Below, piece after piece: positions 13,669-24,781 of a stretch of 64,000 bases of DNA. The DNA comes from Symbiodinium natans (Eukaryota > Sar > Dinophyceae > Suessiales > Symbiodiniaceae): positions 405,501-469,500 of the forward strand of contig CAJNDS010002294.1 in the NCBI GenBank assembly GCA_905221605.1, read 5' to 3'. The stretch's first letter is position 1; each line of letters starts with the position of its first letter. The translations under genes were made by a program, and so were the position numbers. The notes under the pieces are model-generated. The model saw only the letters and a program-made list of their open reading frames with translations. It searched no databases and was not told where the DNA came from.

Positions 13669-14463
13669 ATGGCAGCCTTTGCCGCAAAGCAGATCATGTC
13701 GCCGAACTCAGCCAGAGTAGCCAAAAGGATGGTGCGAAGTGCCCAGTTGAGGTTGTTGCTTTTGTCCGAGGTCCGTAACAAAGAGTGCTGCAAGCCGTCT
13801 TGGTGCACTCATGGCGAGACACAGCGATCCTAACACTATCGGTGTGCGAGTTGGCTTGAGGCAAGACTTTGCATTTCAGTTGGGCATGTCAGTTCTCCAG
13901 ACACCATGCTCGGAGCAGGCAGAGAGGCTGCAATGGCATGTCGTACACCATGGACTCTGCCTCAGCAGGGGAACCCCTTCGCATTGGCATGGATTTGGTG
14001 GTGACGGCTCGCACTCGTCAGGATTATACGGACAAGGTAAACAAGTTCGATGAGGTCATTCCGGCGACCTTCTGGAGCACTGCTATTCAATCTCTGTGTT
14101 CAGAGTTTCAGCTGCACCGCGGGCAGGTAGTGGAAGCCGATGGGGGCATCAAAGTCGTAGTAGACTCCAAGGCGGTGCGGCGCCAAGGGCTCCTTCTCGG
14201 AGCAGAGGAGCAGGGTCCAAGGATGTCCAAGGCTCCTTCTCTGAAGCCTCCGTCTCAGGTAATGTTTCTGATAGGGACAGAGATGGACTTCGTGAGCAAT
14301 GAGGTGGGTAATGAGCTGTTGCCTCAGCGCTTGTTTGCGCATGTGCTTTGATTCATGGACCCTGCGTAGTAGGCAGCCCTTGCACATCACTGTACCCAGG
14401 TTCGTGTTTAACAACCCCAACAAGAAGTCAGAGTGCGGCTGCGGGCAGAGCTTTAACGTTTGA
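13669..14463 (+). CDS. ISCA1: Iron-sulfur cluster assembly protein IscA/ISCA1, seven exons
   Basis: A-type Fe-S scaffold or carrier. The family passes clusters to apo-proteins in mitochondria or plastids. Exons are 13669-13745, 13825-13860, 13919-13952, 14022-14054, 14127-14174, 14259-14314 and 14400-14463. Spliced, they give about 115 residues, the usual size for the family. The ligand cysteines are all present: Cys42 in RGCNGMSYTM and Cys107/Cys109 in the C-terminal SECGCGQSFNV. Other conserved blocks are IGVRVGLR, VVEADGGIKVVVDSKA, FLIGTEMDF and FVFNNPN. Introns are 58-85 nt, with donors GT, GC, GA, GT, GT, GC and AG|G acceptors except the first. The exon 1/2 border is the weakest and may be off by a few residues. 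The first ATG in a good context is used. No targeting peptide is evident unless the open frame upstream to 13531 is translated. Confidence 0.95.
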
Positions 14464-14775
14464 GGAGGTTGGGAAGACGAAGTAACGAGGTGAATCCTTT
14501 ATCCCCGCAAGCTGCGCCAGGCCGAGCTGCCGCTCATGCCTCCCTCCTTCCTGTCCTGCCTGTCGCCGCCTGTGTCGCACTTTGGCGCACTGTACAGAGC
14601 TTCGCAATGAGCGACTCATGGTCTCATGGCTTGAAATCACCGGCAGAGCCATTGGTTCTCAAGCTCGGCTGCCTGACAGAAGTCAGCCCGAGAGTCCAGA
14701 CACAAACTGAGCGGATCGTTGCAAAATGCCATGCCGTATCTTTGCATACCGGGCACGTGGTCGTTCAGCAGCGGT

Positions 14776-14935
14776 GCCGGTGGTGGTGGTGGTGGTGGCA
14801 CTGGTGGTGGTAGCACTGGTGGTGGTGCGGGCGCTGGTGCTGGTGCTGGCGGCGGCGGCGGCGGCGGTGGTGGTATTGGTGGTACTAGTGATACTGGTGG
14901 TAGTGGTGGTAGTGGTGGTAGAAGCGGTGGTGGGT
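14776..14935. repeat. GGT/GGC trinucleotide repeat tract
   Basis: About 160 bases of GGT units with interspersed ACT, GCT and GGC. Read in different frames it gives poly-Gly or poly-Val on the + strand and poly-Pro on the - strand. That explains the long frames on both strands here. Confidence 0.9.
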
Positions 14936-16402
14936 TTGAAGCCCTCATCCGTCTCAACCGGGACCATCCCGCGTGTGCATGAGCAGCTGCCCACGAGAGA
15001 AGCACACAGCTTTGATCAGCTTTATGCTCGAAAGCTGCTGTTGAAAGACCAGCTTCTCGGATCTTATCGGATGCTGACCAGGGCCAAGAAGCCCCGTGCG
15101 GCGGGCGAGGAGCAAGGAGCCGAGGAAGCTGTCTTGCCATGACTTCAGGGCAGCAAGTGTGGATCTTACGTTATTCCTGCCTGTCCCACATCGTGGCTTT
15201 AGAAGGAGGGAATAGAACTTGCATGAACTTACTTTCCACATGAACTGGACTTGAAAGGACCAGCTGCCAGCCTGTTGAACCCAGTCGCTTTTGGAACTCT
15301 CTGTGCACGCAGAACCAGCCACTCAGCAAGACTGTCGCAGAAACCAGCTGCAATTTCAGGGGGCGCCATCCGCACATTCACCACAATTGCAGCACGGCCT
15401 CATGGACGCTCGTTGGCTTGCCTGGACGTGGCAGCGCAGAATGCGACAAGGTTCGCACACTCAGACTTTAGTAGATCTGCTGAGGTCAGGCGATCTCTTG
15501 GGTTTAACTACAGGGGGGGGGGGAAGAAACACGCACGATGGATCAACACAAGTTACTACGGCATGTTTGGCGGAAGCCGTTTATGGCTCGAGCCGTCGCT
15601 GGCAAACCCATGAACCGGAATAAAGGTCTGCCTCAAGTCAACGAAAATCAAAAATGCCCATCCTGATGCACGCTATTCGCGTACACTCGCATTGTTTCAA
15701 CATAAACTCAAGCCAATCCCAGTTGGTGCTCATTCAGTCACCTTGCGGCCATGGTCATACCTATTGGAGGCGCGGCCCAGGAAATGCCAAAGCAGTGCTT
15801 CTCAACACACCAACTTATGTTCTCACCCGAAAGCTGCAAGTGATTCCCCCACTGAGTAGTGTCACTGAAGTCGCAGATGTGAGTCCGCACAACACGAAAG
15901 GCATGGGGGTGCCCTTGATGGGCCCTCCACCGGCGTTTGTCAGCCACAGATTCAAGGCTCGCTGGCGCTTCTGGGCTGGGACCCGATATCCGGGTCACTG
16001 AACTTCAACTTGCAACATAACGTGCAGGTCATCAAAGCTTGCATCGTGATCATGATCGTGCGACCCAGATGCAAAACTGATGCAAAACACATCGGAGTTT
16101 ATAGGTAATGCCATGTATGTGTTTCATTTGATGAGCAGCGCACTCAGGTGCACGTGCGGCCAGCTTCTTGCAGGAGCACTGCTGGGGGAGCTAGCACCTT
16201 GCCTACATTTTGCACTGCCTGTTGATCTGCATCTGCATTTACGCTAGGCAAGACTCAAGATATCAAGCCGCAACAGCTAGAGACCTGCACCGCAGCCACA
16301 GTACACATTTGCCATGGTGACCATGGTGACAGGGAGAGGCGTTGCTGTCCAGCCTGAATCTGATTCTGAACACATTCATCGGTGGCCTGGCATTACTTGC
16401 AC

Positions 16403-16633
16403 TTAGGTTGCTGCTTCTGTGGGCTCGGAATCAAGCATGCGACGTGTGTCTGAGGTATTTGGCTGCTGAAAGATGATGCCTTGATCGGAAAGATTTTTGA
16501 CTTCTTGGCGAGGACTGGGTATACAAAGCGTCGGTTCGTGCTGATTTGAGTTGATGCGACCTTTCTCGCAAAGAATGCTGAGAGCGAGAAAAGACAGCCC
16601 AACAAACAGTAGCAGTGGCATTCCAAAGGGCAC
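16403..16633 (-). CDS. Candidate small protein with an N-terminal hydrophobic segment
   Basis: A 76-codon frame begins MPFGMPLLLFVGLSFLALSI, which looks like a signal anchor, and continues with a polar tail. No homologue is recognised and a second frame on the same strand is also open. The other recognised genes lie on the opposite strand, so this may be chance. Confidence 0.2.
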   Translation of the reverse strand: MPFGMPLLLFVGLSFLALSILCEKGRINSNQHEPTLCIPSPRQEVKNLSDQGIIFQQPNTSDTRRMLDSEPTEAAT

Positions 16634-16834
16634 CCAAATTCATGAGACTAAGATTCGAAAGTACGAGGGTCACTGTGACGGCCACATGTTTCACGAATAC
16701 ACGGGGGGTGAGCCCAACGGTCCACCACTCGACCGCGGGGCGCTCCAGAGTGCGGGGGCCCTCAGAGAAGAGGAAGCTTTAAGAACAGAAGCATATGGAA
16801 GCCAAGGGTTTTTCTTTGTTGTATTGCAAACTAG

Positions 16835-16936
16835 GCCAGGCGTGACATCTCGTGCGGCAACCTTTCAGGGAATAGGGTTGACCCTAAAGAAACCCTATTC
16901 CTTAAAAGGTTGCCACACGAGATGTCACGCCCGCCT
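16835..16936. mobile_element. Near-perfect hairpin element flanked by AAACTAG target duplication
   Basis: A 102-bp element has arms of about 45 bp that are almost fully complementary: CGTGACATCTCGTGCGGCAA on the left against TTGCCACACGAGATGTCACG on the right. They enclose a loop around GACCCTAAAG. It is flanked by identical 7-mers AAACTAG at 16828-16834 and 16937-16943, the expected mark of insertion of a non-autonomous (MITE-like) transposon. It encodes nothing. Its first bases are GC and the duplicated 7-mer ends in AG, so as inserted it also has the borders of a local GC-AG intron. Confidence 0.85.
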
Positions 16937-17407
16937 AAACTAGCATTCACGCAACGAGTCAGGTGCTCAGGCCTTAGAGGGGGCGGAGCGGTCTTAAGAG
17001 CCCACAAAGTTGGGGGGTTCAGAGGCCTGGGCTTCAGGTACAGGCTGTTCGGCTGTAGGCGCCTTTGGTGAACTTCTGAACAGTCGGCTCCAACAGGACC
17101 TGCTGCGGAACTTGCGCAGAGCAATGCCAGGGCGGTATGACATGCCTGATGCCCTTCATCATTTGCAGCACGTCGCAAGGGCATGGAGACTTTCTACTGA
17201 GCACAGAGCTGATATGTGGTCTGAAGCTGTTGGGAAACGCTTGCCATCATGCCAAAGGCAATATCCTCACCGTGGTGCTCCAGATAATCCTGTCAGCAGC
17301 CATACAGCACCCGAGCACAACTGAAGACCAAGCCGGGGGCATTTGTTACTAAGTTACTGCCGGAAGATTCGTTTGAACTTGTCTGAGATGGGCAGGGCGG
17401 GTTTCAG

Positions 17408-17877
17408 GATCTTTCAAGCCCGTTGTTCCGACTTGTCCTTGAAGAGGTAGAAAGGGCACCACCAAATCGAACGAGAAGCCCTTTCCTGTGGAAACTTCGA
17501 GACTACACTACACTCCTACGTGTCACACCCCGCTTGTTGGCGCACTATTCAAGCCGATGCTTGACAGCTTCAGCGGGTGCTCAAGTGACCTTCGAGCGCA
17601 TTCCTAAGGCTTATTATCCGCGACTTCAACAAAATGCTGAATGCGGTGACATTCTACGCCGCTCAGAACTTTTACCCTTACCCTTCGACACATGCAGAAG
17701 ATTCTGTTGCATGCTCAGAGGCATTCGTCACGTTCCGAGGATGCGTTTAGACTGTGGCTGTTGGTGGTGACAACTGTGGGAGCACTGGTGGCGCAAATCG
17801 TTGGTTCCATTTATGGCTACCTCGCATACCGAGAGGCCGTGCTCGCAAACGTGTGGGACCATGACATTTCCCAGTAA
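17408..17877 (+). CDS. Candidate 3' exons of a C-terminally membrane-anchored protein
   Basis: After a CAG|G acceptor at 17408 the frame reads LSSPLFRLVLEEVERAPPNR and continues through LWKLRDYTTLLR. A second piece, from about 17698 to a TAA stop at 17875-17877, carries a strong hydrophobic segment (LWLLVVTTVGALVAQIVGSI). A short tail follows, as in tail-anchored or single-pass proteins. The two pieces are in different registers, so at least one intron separates them. A competing open frame runs over 17630-17750. No family is recognised. Confidence 0.35.
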
Positions 17878-19569
17878 CAGTAGGTCAGAAGGTCGCTCTC
17901 GTCGGTCAAGCGTGTTGGCAGTTCACTGTCCGAGAGTCCTGAGTGGCACCCAGCATTCTCACGCCCGTGTGCCCATGCGCGATATCATAGCGTCACTGCG
18001 GTCACTACAGTCAATCATGTCAAGTCGCACTCGCACTCTTCGTGCTGGAAAAAGCTTTGCGCAGAGGAGTGCGTGCCCACTCCAGCTTCGGAAGCCGGGT
18101 GAAGCGCGCAAAATTGAAACGAAAACTCGGGAAGCTCCGGGAAGCTCCGTGATGCGTGGATGAGGGCGTAATGACGCCGGAAGCCGTCACCATCCTTCTG
18201 GCTCGGACATGGCTGTTGAAAGAATGTGCCACCGGTGCCGCCGGCATGGTCGCACAGACCTGGCAGATCTTTTCAGGGCCACAGAGTCTGGAACGAGCCA
18301 GCCGACGTGGATGAAGCGGCAGGGCACCCTTACACTTAGGTCGGCACAGCTTAAAGCTGGGAGAGGGGGGACATGTTCCTTGTGTTGGGGACACGTGGAG
18401 GCTGGTTGGGGGGCTTGGGGCCAGTTTGGGGGTTGCCTCAGTTGCCGCGCATGTGTCATTTCTCCTTTCGTTTCACATCATGCCACTTTGCATCATAACT
18501 GTCCGGCGGGCAGGTGCGTGATTCCGGCGTTACCATGACGGGCGGAGACTGGAGCTCCGGTGGCACGGCCTATCCACAGGCAGGGTCTTGTCAACATCTG
18601 CGATGAGCTGCCACATGTTGGGCTCGACTCTCTGGCGTGAAACTCGCGTGAGCTTCTGTAGTCCAAAGGCACGCGAGTCACGTGATGAGATGCCACGCGA
18701 CTCCAGGCCGGCGGATTCCTGGCAGCATTCTGATACGACGTACTGTATGCTGTTTGTTGTTCATGTATGGTCATGTATGCCTTCCAGATTTTGGATGCTT
18801 CATAGCCGCGGCAGAAACGGCTCGCTGCTTTATTTGGAGTTCCAGTCTGCCCTCCGCACCTGGACTTGTGGTGACCACGTGGGACTGCAGCTGAGGCAAA
18901 CTTCCAAGCCTTCCAGGGAAGCGGACAGCGTCTTGGTGGCTGAACGGGGTCGAGCTCATGGCTTCAAGGCGTTTCACCTATACTCCTATACATTCTGCGA
19001 GGAAAGCACAGTCATCGCATATGTTACTTTCGGTGCATGAGACGCCAAACGGAACCAAGCGGAGACAAGCGAAGCTGTCTGCGGCGCTTCCAGAGCAGTG
19101 GTGTCCAACAGCGGCATCACGCTCTCCGCTGCTTGGGCGGTCAGAAGCTGTCCAATGGACAGCCTCGAGCAGCTCCATTTCTGACCCCATGCCGGCACCG
19201 AGCCGGCCGTGGGATGTGCTAAGCTTATCTGTTCTGAGGTGCCTCGCATCGTTCCTGATAGGAAAACAGCATAAAACAGCCGCAGCTACCCAAGTTTCAA
19301 TCGGGATAGCTTGATCACATGTCAAGTCAACTTCTGCTCATTTGCCTCTTTATCCCGGAACCTCTGCCAGGCCTCTGCCAGGCCTCGAACCACTGAGCTG
19401 GGCATGCCTGTTGGCCAGCTCCGACAACTTTCCGAGACCGTGAGAAGACTGCGGCTCCTAAAATGCCCAGCACAGGCTATGTCACCCTGTCTCCATGAGC
19501 TTGATTTCGAATGGCGTGCGGCATGTCATGAACTACCACGGCCAACCTGCCCCGGGTCTGAGGCCAGAG
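17878..19569. other. No gene recognised
   Basis: Several frames of 60-150 codons overlap on both strands without conserved motifs. No distinctive repeat was noticed. Confidence 0.35.
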
Positions 19570-20054
19570 GGCGGGGAGGAAGAGGAGGACGACGATGAAA
19601 CGGCAAAATTTGTCGATCCGATTGACGAGGACACCTGCTAGAGCGCCCTGTGAGCAGGTGCCTGTAAGCTGGTCAACAGAGATTTATACGCAGGTTGGGG
19701 ACCACAACCTGAACGATGACGAAAAAGCGTGGATACAGCAGGACTCCGACGAAGCCCTGCACCAAGCTTGTCCGCATCTTGCGTTACCCGTTACCCCTTT
19801 TCACATCCTTCTCGTTCGCGGAGGGAGACATGGTCTTGCAGTTGGAGAGCCTTCCTCCCTGGGACGATGACAACGGTGAGGAAGATGCTGAAACTGTAGG
19901 CGAAGAGAACTTGATGTGGACTGAGGATTTGCAGTTGCATGTAGCTCCATTTACCGCCTTCAAGCTGCTTGTGATGCCTGTGTGCTGGACAGAAGACTTC
20001 AACACGTGGATGAAGAAGTTGGAGGACACTCAGTTTCGCTGCATATGCACTTAG
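19570..20054 (+). CDS. Unrecognised acidic protein, 3' part of gene
   Basis: Three pieces in a row look coding. Piece one starts at 19570 and reads GGEEEEDDDETAKFVDPI up to a possible GA donor. Piece two is 19694-19741, after a CAG|G acceptor, and reads VGDHNLNDDEKAWIQQ up to a GA donor. Piece three starts about 19824 after GAG|G with GDMVLQLESLPPWDDDNGEE. It stays open through LMWTEDLQLH and WTEDFNTWMKKLED to a TAG stop at 20054. The acidic runs and Trp-rich short motifs suggest a soluble regulatory or scaffold protein, but no family is recognised. Upstream exons were not found. A further open frame at 20139-20336 may belong to it or to the next gene. Confidence 0.4.
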
Positions 20055-20687
20055 CGTGCTCGGCTTCAGCACCTCATTAGTAGTCATCCGCGCCATGGAG
20101 AAGTGGAAAGCATGTTTTGCAGCACTTTTTGCTGATGCTTGCACGGTTCGATGTGTTGGCTCAAGCGGAGCCTGTTCGATGAGCAGGGCCTGAGCAATGA
20201 AGATAACTCGGAGCGATGCTCAGTGTGCGGCGCATGCAACACTAATGCAAGTTGCCTTCCCTTAGACCCGGTGCCGCAGCCACCAAGTGATGAAAGACGG
20301 TGGCGCACTGTGTCTTCATCGCAGCCACGAATTTAAGACGAGCCGGGAGCGGGGGAGCGGCCGGTTGCTCCGGTACTGGAGATTTTGTTCGTAGTTCAAT
20401 GAGATCGTAGCCTTGTAAGGGCTCATTGCTGTAACGCCGTTTTGGTTCGCCAAGCTTCCTTGTGCGGAATGCCTCCCAGGTCCAGTTGGTTGGTGCAGTT
20501 TGCGCTGCTTGTGCTGGCCTGAGCCGAGTTCCAGATTGAAAATGACTGAAAGCATGTCACGCATCCTGCTGCTGCTTTAATCACAATCTGCAGGCCGTAC
20601 CCGCTTGCTCTCTCTCCACTGCAGAATTTGCCGGGCAATCTCCGAAAAGCAGAGCGCAGAGGCGGTTTGGCTTGCCAAGCAAAGACT

Positions 20688-20714
20688 CTAGCCGGGCACT
20701 TAGTGCCCGGCTAG
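20688..20714. repeat. 27-bp perfect palindrome
   Basis: CTAGCCGGGCACT is followed by one T and by its exact reverse complement. It sits just upstream of the first recognised exon of the Ala/Glu-rich gene and could form a GC-rich stem. Confidence 0.9.
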
Positions 20715-20728
20715 CCTGAGAATGGCAG

Positions 20729-22716
20729 GTTGGAGATCCAAGCCCGCAAATACGAGAGGGAAGCCAAGGATGCTGAAGCAGAGGCTGCTGGGAACCGAGC
20801 CAGGTGGACAACGGAGTGCGAGGCATTCTTGCTTTCTTTCCGGCACAGATCTTTCCGAGGCGCAGTGGGCCCGAAGAGCAGAGGTGGCCGCGACAGATGC
20901 TGGGGCCGTAAATGAGAAAGTTATTACAGCCGCGGGCCAAGCGCTGCAGCAGGCTTCAGGGTCATGATGCCCGTCAAGTCGGTCAGATCCCACGTTCGCA
21001 GGCAATCCGGAAGCGCCCCGTGCTTGACTGGGCCCAGCACTAAGAAAGACGGAGCTGCGTAGCCATAACGATCGTAGCAGAACGGCATGGCACGATTCGG
21101 CATGGCCAGCCCATTGCTGTGGCCCGGCATGAGAAGTTCCTCGGGACTTAGGTCCAAGCAGCAGGCCGCTTCAAGCGGCTCTTGAAGGACGGCAAAAACA
21201 TATGAAAAACACGCCTTGTTTCAGCTTACAAACAACCAGTAGGTTTTTGAACCTCTCAGAACAGCAGTGTCTGCCAGGACCCAGCACCATCCGGCGCGTC
21301 CGAGGCTGCCGCGGCAGCCGCCGCGCCTTATGTCAAGGTCGGCCTGGAAGATTTGCAGATAATTACAGAAATGACTGGCAAAATCATCATCTCTGGGATC
21401 ATTCCAACGGCGAATCGAAACACTCTTTGAGCAAGACTTTCTGCGTCTCCGCATGGCCCTTCTTTCAAAGTCCTGTGAACTCTTGCTCCCGAAGCTAGTA
21501 CATTTTTGCTGGCACAGCGACATCGCCTAGCATGCACAGGCCGAGCTGTCTTACGCGAGTTCTCAGCTCGACTACACCAAAGCTGTTCGGCACTAAGTGG
21601 TATATGCAGCTTAGGTTTTGCTCTGCTTCCGCCGGACGGCACACGGCTTCGCAGGTTGTGTTCAGTAGTATCTGTCTTTAGTCTCTGAAGTCTCCGAAAA
21701 TTCAGTGCCCAGTCCAATTTGGCTGAAGCTGCTCCACAGGATACGAATCCATTTGAAGACCATTTGGGCGGAGGGGCGGGGTCACCGGCAAACCTCACTG
21801 CTCACCTGTTAGTGGCGATGTGGAGACTTATATCTGCGACCACGAGTTTGAAAGTATCTGGAAATTGTTCTGGCAGCTTGGATACGGTCTTCCAAGTCTT
21901 TAGATCTCTTCCGTAACGCTAGGATTGCTAAGCTTTGAGGTTCTGGGTCCTCGGTTGGGCGGAAAGAGAACGCACGAGAAGGTCATTATTCCATGCTTCG
22001 GGCTTTGAAGAACTGCCTAACATTTGGCCAAGCGCAGTCACACCCAGATGTCTAGCACACAGCTCTGTTTGCTCAAGAAGTTTTCGAGGAAGGGGCCTGC
22101 CATAATTCGCCCCACACATAGTTCACATTGAACTCCGCAAGGCATCGGCGTGGAAAGCAGAGGCCGATGCCACGGAGCAGGCGATGAAGCAGCTCCAGGC
22201 CCCTCCTTATCCCCCATCGCATCCGAACAGCGTGCCAACAAGAATTGAAGCTGACTGTGCACAGGGCTATGCCGATCAATACCGCATGAGCGGAAGCAGC
22301 TCCGAGGCGCGTCCCAAATATCAAGAATTCAGAGAGTCCATGCTAGGGCCTCTAGGGGATGCACCTGAGGCCGTTCTCTACGCCAGGGAAGCCGAGACGT
22401 TGGCCAAACGGGCTGAGGCAAAGAAGCAAGAGATGCCAGTGACGGCATCCACCTACTTGAAACAGCAACGTTGGCAGGATGCACGAGCCACTGCTTCCAA
22501 GTACTCGAAAGTCGCAGACCGCATCACGAAGGCGATTCCTACGTCTGTGGCTCGGTAGACACTGCCCGATAGCTTTTAGAAGCTTCCTGCAAGATCTCTC
22601 CTTATCTCTCCTAGGATCAAGAAGATGGAAGGAATGGCCGCCGCGCGTGGGAGGCGAATGTCTGTGTCACACGATATCACGCCACGCTGTGCTTCTGTGG
22701 TACGCAGCTCTGGCAG
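20729..22716 (+). CDS. Unrecognised Ala/Glu-rich, probably coiled-coil protein
   Basis: A chain of phase-compatible exons was traced: 20729-20822, 20860-20952, 21278-21409, 21540-21584, 21740-about 21775, 22142-22198, 22265-about 22530 and 22615-about 22716. Most have AG|G acceptors and GC or GT donors. The product is rich in Ala, Glu, Gln and Lys, with helical stretches such as ARKYEREAKDAEAEAAG, AQWARRAEVAATDAGAVNEK and AEADATEQAMKQLQ. A more globular block reads VKVGLEDLQIITEMTGKIII, and there is a short DTNPFEDHLGGGAG segment. It resembles long coiled-coil or scaffold proteins, but I do not recognise a family. Both ends of the gene are unknown. The exon at 22265 is also open in frame upstream, so its start could be different. 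Confidence 0.5.
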
Positions 22717-24242
22717 GTGGGCTGAGCAGCCTTTCCCGCAGATGCAACCCCAAGAGGCACTCTACGGGTTGCTTCCGGTACTCAGATGTACCCAGCATAT
22801 CTCACGGCATGCCCCCGATCAGAAAGGAACTCGGAGAAGCTGTCAGCTGATGTGTGTTGCTTCCAGAATCGTGGGGTTCATGCTTGAGTACCTGGCTGCT
22901 GTCAGTTGGTCACCATCACCGTGGCACCCCCGCTGGCAAACTGAGTATGGTAGCACGGCAGGCACATTTCAGAGGGTCTCAGAGCATTTTCAGAAGTCTG
23001 CCTCGGTGCTTTAATGATCCTCACCAGGTCATGTTAGTTAAGTAGGTGATTGGTGCTTTATGCAAGTTGTGACTAGTTTGCTTAACAGTTGTGAAGAGAT
23101 GACAGCCAGCAGACACGGCGCTTACTGGCTTACTTTGCCATCTTACATCATCCTGATCCTGCAGAGCTACGACGGCACTCAGTGTTTCACCTTGTCGCCT
23201 GATAACGGGCCTGAAAGCCAGTGTGCGAGAAAATGGTCCCAGAAATGTAGGGTGGTAGTGCAATGGACAATGGGTTACAATGGTGCATCTGGTGAAAGAG
23301 AGCAGCAAAGCACTTGCCAATGGTGGCAACTTCGAAGGATCTCCGCGCCAAGCTCAAGACTGAGAGCAAGGGCAACGTGCGCGTCAAGCCTTCAGTGGTC
23401 AGAGCCTGAGCTTCAGCGACGAACGAGAGCACTGCTAAGGGGGTCGTGGGGGGCTGGAGTAAGCGGTCGGGGATTTCTCAGTTTTCGGGCAAAAAGCTTC
23501 AGCAAGTACCTTGATTGGATGACCCCTGCATTCGAAGTGGAAGCTTGTTTGTCCCCTTGAGGAGCCATGCGTTTAAGTTTAGACATCATTTTTCGGCAGG
23601 GGGGCGGGGAGGCAAATGGAGAGGAGGGGGAGTGCCAGAGAGTTCCGCACGTGGCCCCAATAATAATTACGTGAATGCGACCCGCGCGTTAACGGCGTGG
23701 GGGGGGGGGGGGGGTCGCCTAAAACCTCAAGCCCCAAGCCTGCAAGCCTGAAACCATGAAGCCAAGAAAAATAATCAGCGAAACCAAAGATCGAGACTCC
23801 GCTGAAAAAAGAGCTGGAAGTGCCATTTTCGCGAGTATGCTCCCACATGTTCAACACCTGTCTCCGGGGTTAAGGCTATGAACAACTCACAACCTCGAGG
23901 ACAAAATGAACTCTCAAGTGAGATCACATACCCCAAAGCCTTGTGTTAGTTGTGCTAGATTATGCGCCAGATCCGCATATAAACATCAAAAGCCGCTCAC
24001 CATGCCGAACCCCGGCTGACAGTCAGGGATGTGTAGTTACTTGGTGGACTCAACACCGTACCAGTCAACCCTGGGAGCTGCCTGCCGCTCCGTGGTCGTG
24101 TGTCGCCGCCTACTCGAGCGTGGTCGTGGGTCGTCAGAAAAGTTTTAATAAAACGGTGTTATGGAAGCAACTTCCAGTGCCCAGCAGCTTTGAGAGACGA
24201 ATGTCGAGTCGGGCATGCATGCGCATAGGTGGGGGAGGTTGT

Positions 24243-24282
<40 letters not shown>

Positions 24283-24701
24283 CTTGGGTGCAGCTTCATG
24301 AAACGATGAAATTGGACAAGAGCAAGGGCATCCAAACACACAGCCTTGTCAAGGGAATCCTCTTACACTGTCTTACGGCAGCTGCGGACATGGACGCGTC
24401 TTCTAGCCGGACCGCAGAACTCGCTTAGACGGGTCTTCATCAGGACGAGCTTCTGCTTCAGATCCGGCAAGCTCTGAAAGATGGTGACTGGGCCCCGCTG
24501 ACAGCCGCGGTCTCGGTATAGTGCTTTGTCATGTACATGCGAACCATGAAACGCCATGAACCGATCCTTTCCTTATCTCGTTGCTTGCAGGCAGCAAGTG
24601 CCGTGCCGCGGAATTCTGACATCATCAGCGTGGCAGCTTCCTCACAGCTCGCCAACAACGACGTTGAACTGTGCTGCAGTACGCTACAGTACGGTCCGAA
24701 G
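22717..24701. other. No gene recognised; poly-G and GT runs
   Basis: A 16-nt G run lies at about 23699-23714 and a GT microsatellite at about 24243-24280. A possible + strand exon at 24590-24681 (PRNSDIISVAASSQLANNDV) precedes the candidate exon at 24702. Confidence 0.35.
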
Positions 24702-24781
24702 CCGAGGTCAAAAAGCTGTCTCGGCAAGAGACGCTGGACACGCTGAGGGCACTTGTCGTTGGGATCTCAATGTCACCATAG
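24702..24781 (+). CDS. Candidate 3' exon, unrecognised protein
   Basis: The frame reads EVKKLSRQETLDTLRALVVG, then ISMSP and a TAG stop at 24779-24781. The composition is helical and convincing. It follows an AG acceptor without the usual G. The preceding piece at 24590-24681 could join it, but the exact junction is not clear. No family is recognised. Confidence 0.3.

Larger units (their letters stand above)
14464..17407. other. Intergenic or unresolved; GGT tract, hairpin element
   Basis: This holds the GGT repeat, the 102-bp hairpin element and scattered frames. The + strand frame after the GGT tract (to a stop at 15142) ends in a plausible charged tail (FDQLYARKLLLKDQLLGSYR). It could be a 3' exon, but its upstream part is only poly-valine from the repeat. 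The frame 17010-17352 is open in two registers, both plausible, with no recognised domain. Confidence 0.35.

Noticed and set aside
14637-15140. Proline-rich 167-codon minus-strand ORF
   Set aside because: It is the complement of the GGT repeat tract. The opposite strand is open too.
20156-20165. TTGGCTCAAG, the 3' end of the dinoflagellate spliced leader, as a relic marking a retrogene
   Set aside because: Only ten bases match, the preceding leader bases do not, and such a match is not improbable by chance in 64 kb.
20924-21157. Protein-like 77-codon minus-strand ORF
   Set aside because: It lies between and overlaps phase-consistent + strand exons of the Ala/Glu-rich gene and shows no recognised motif, so chance is more likely.
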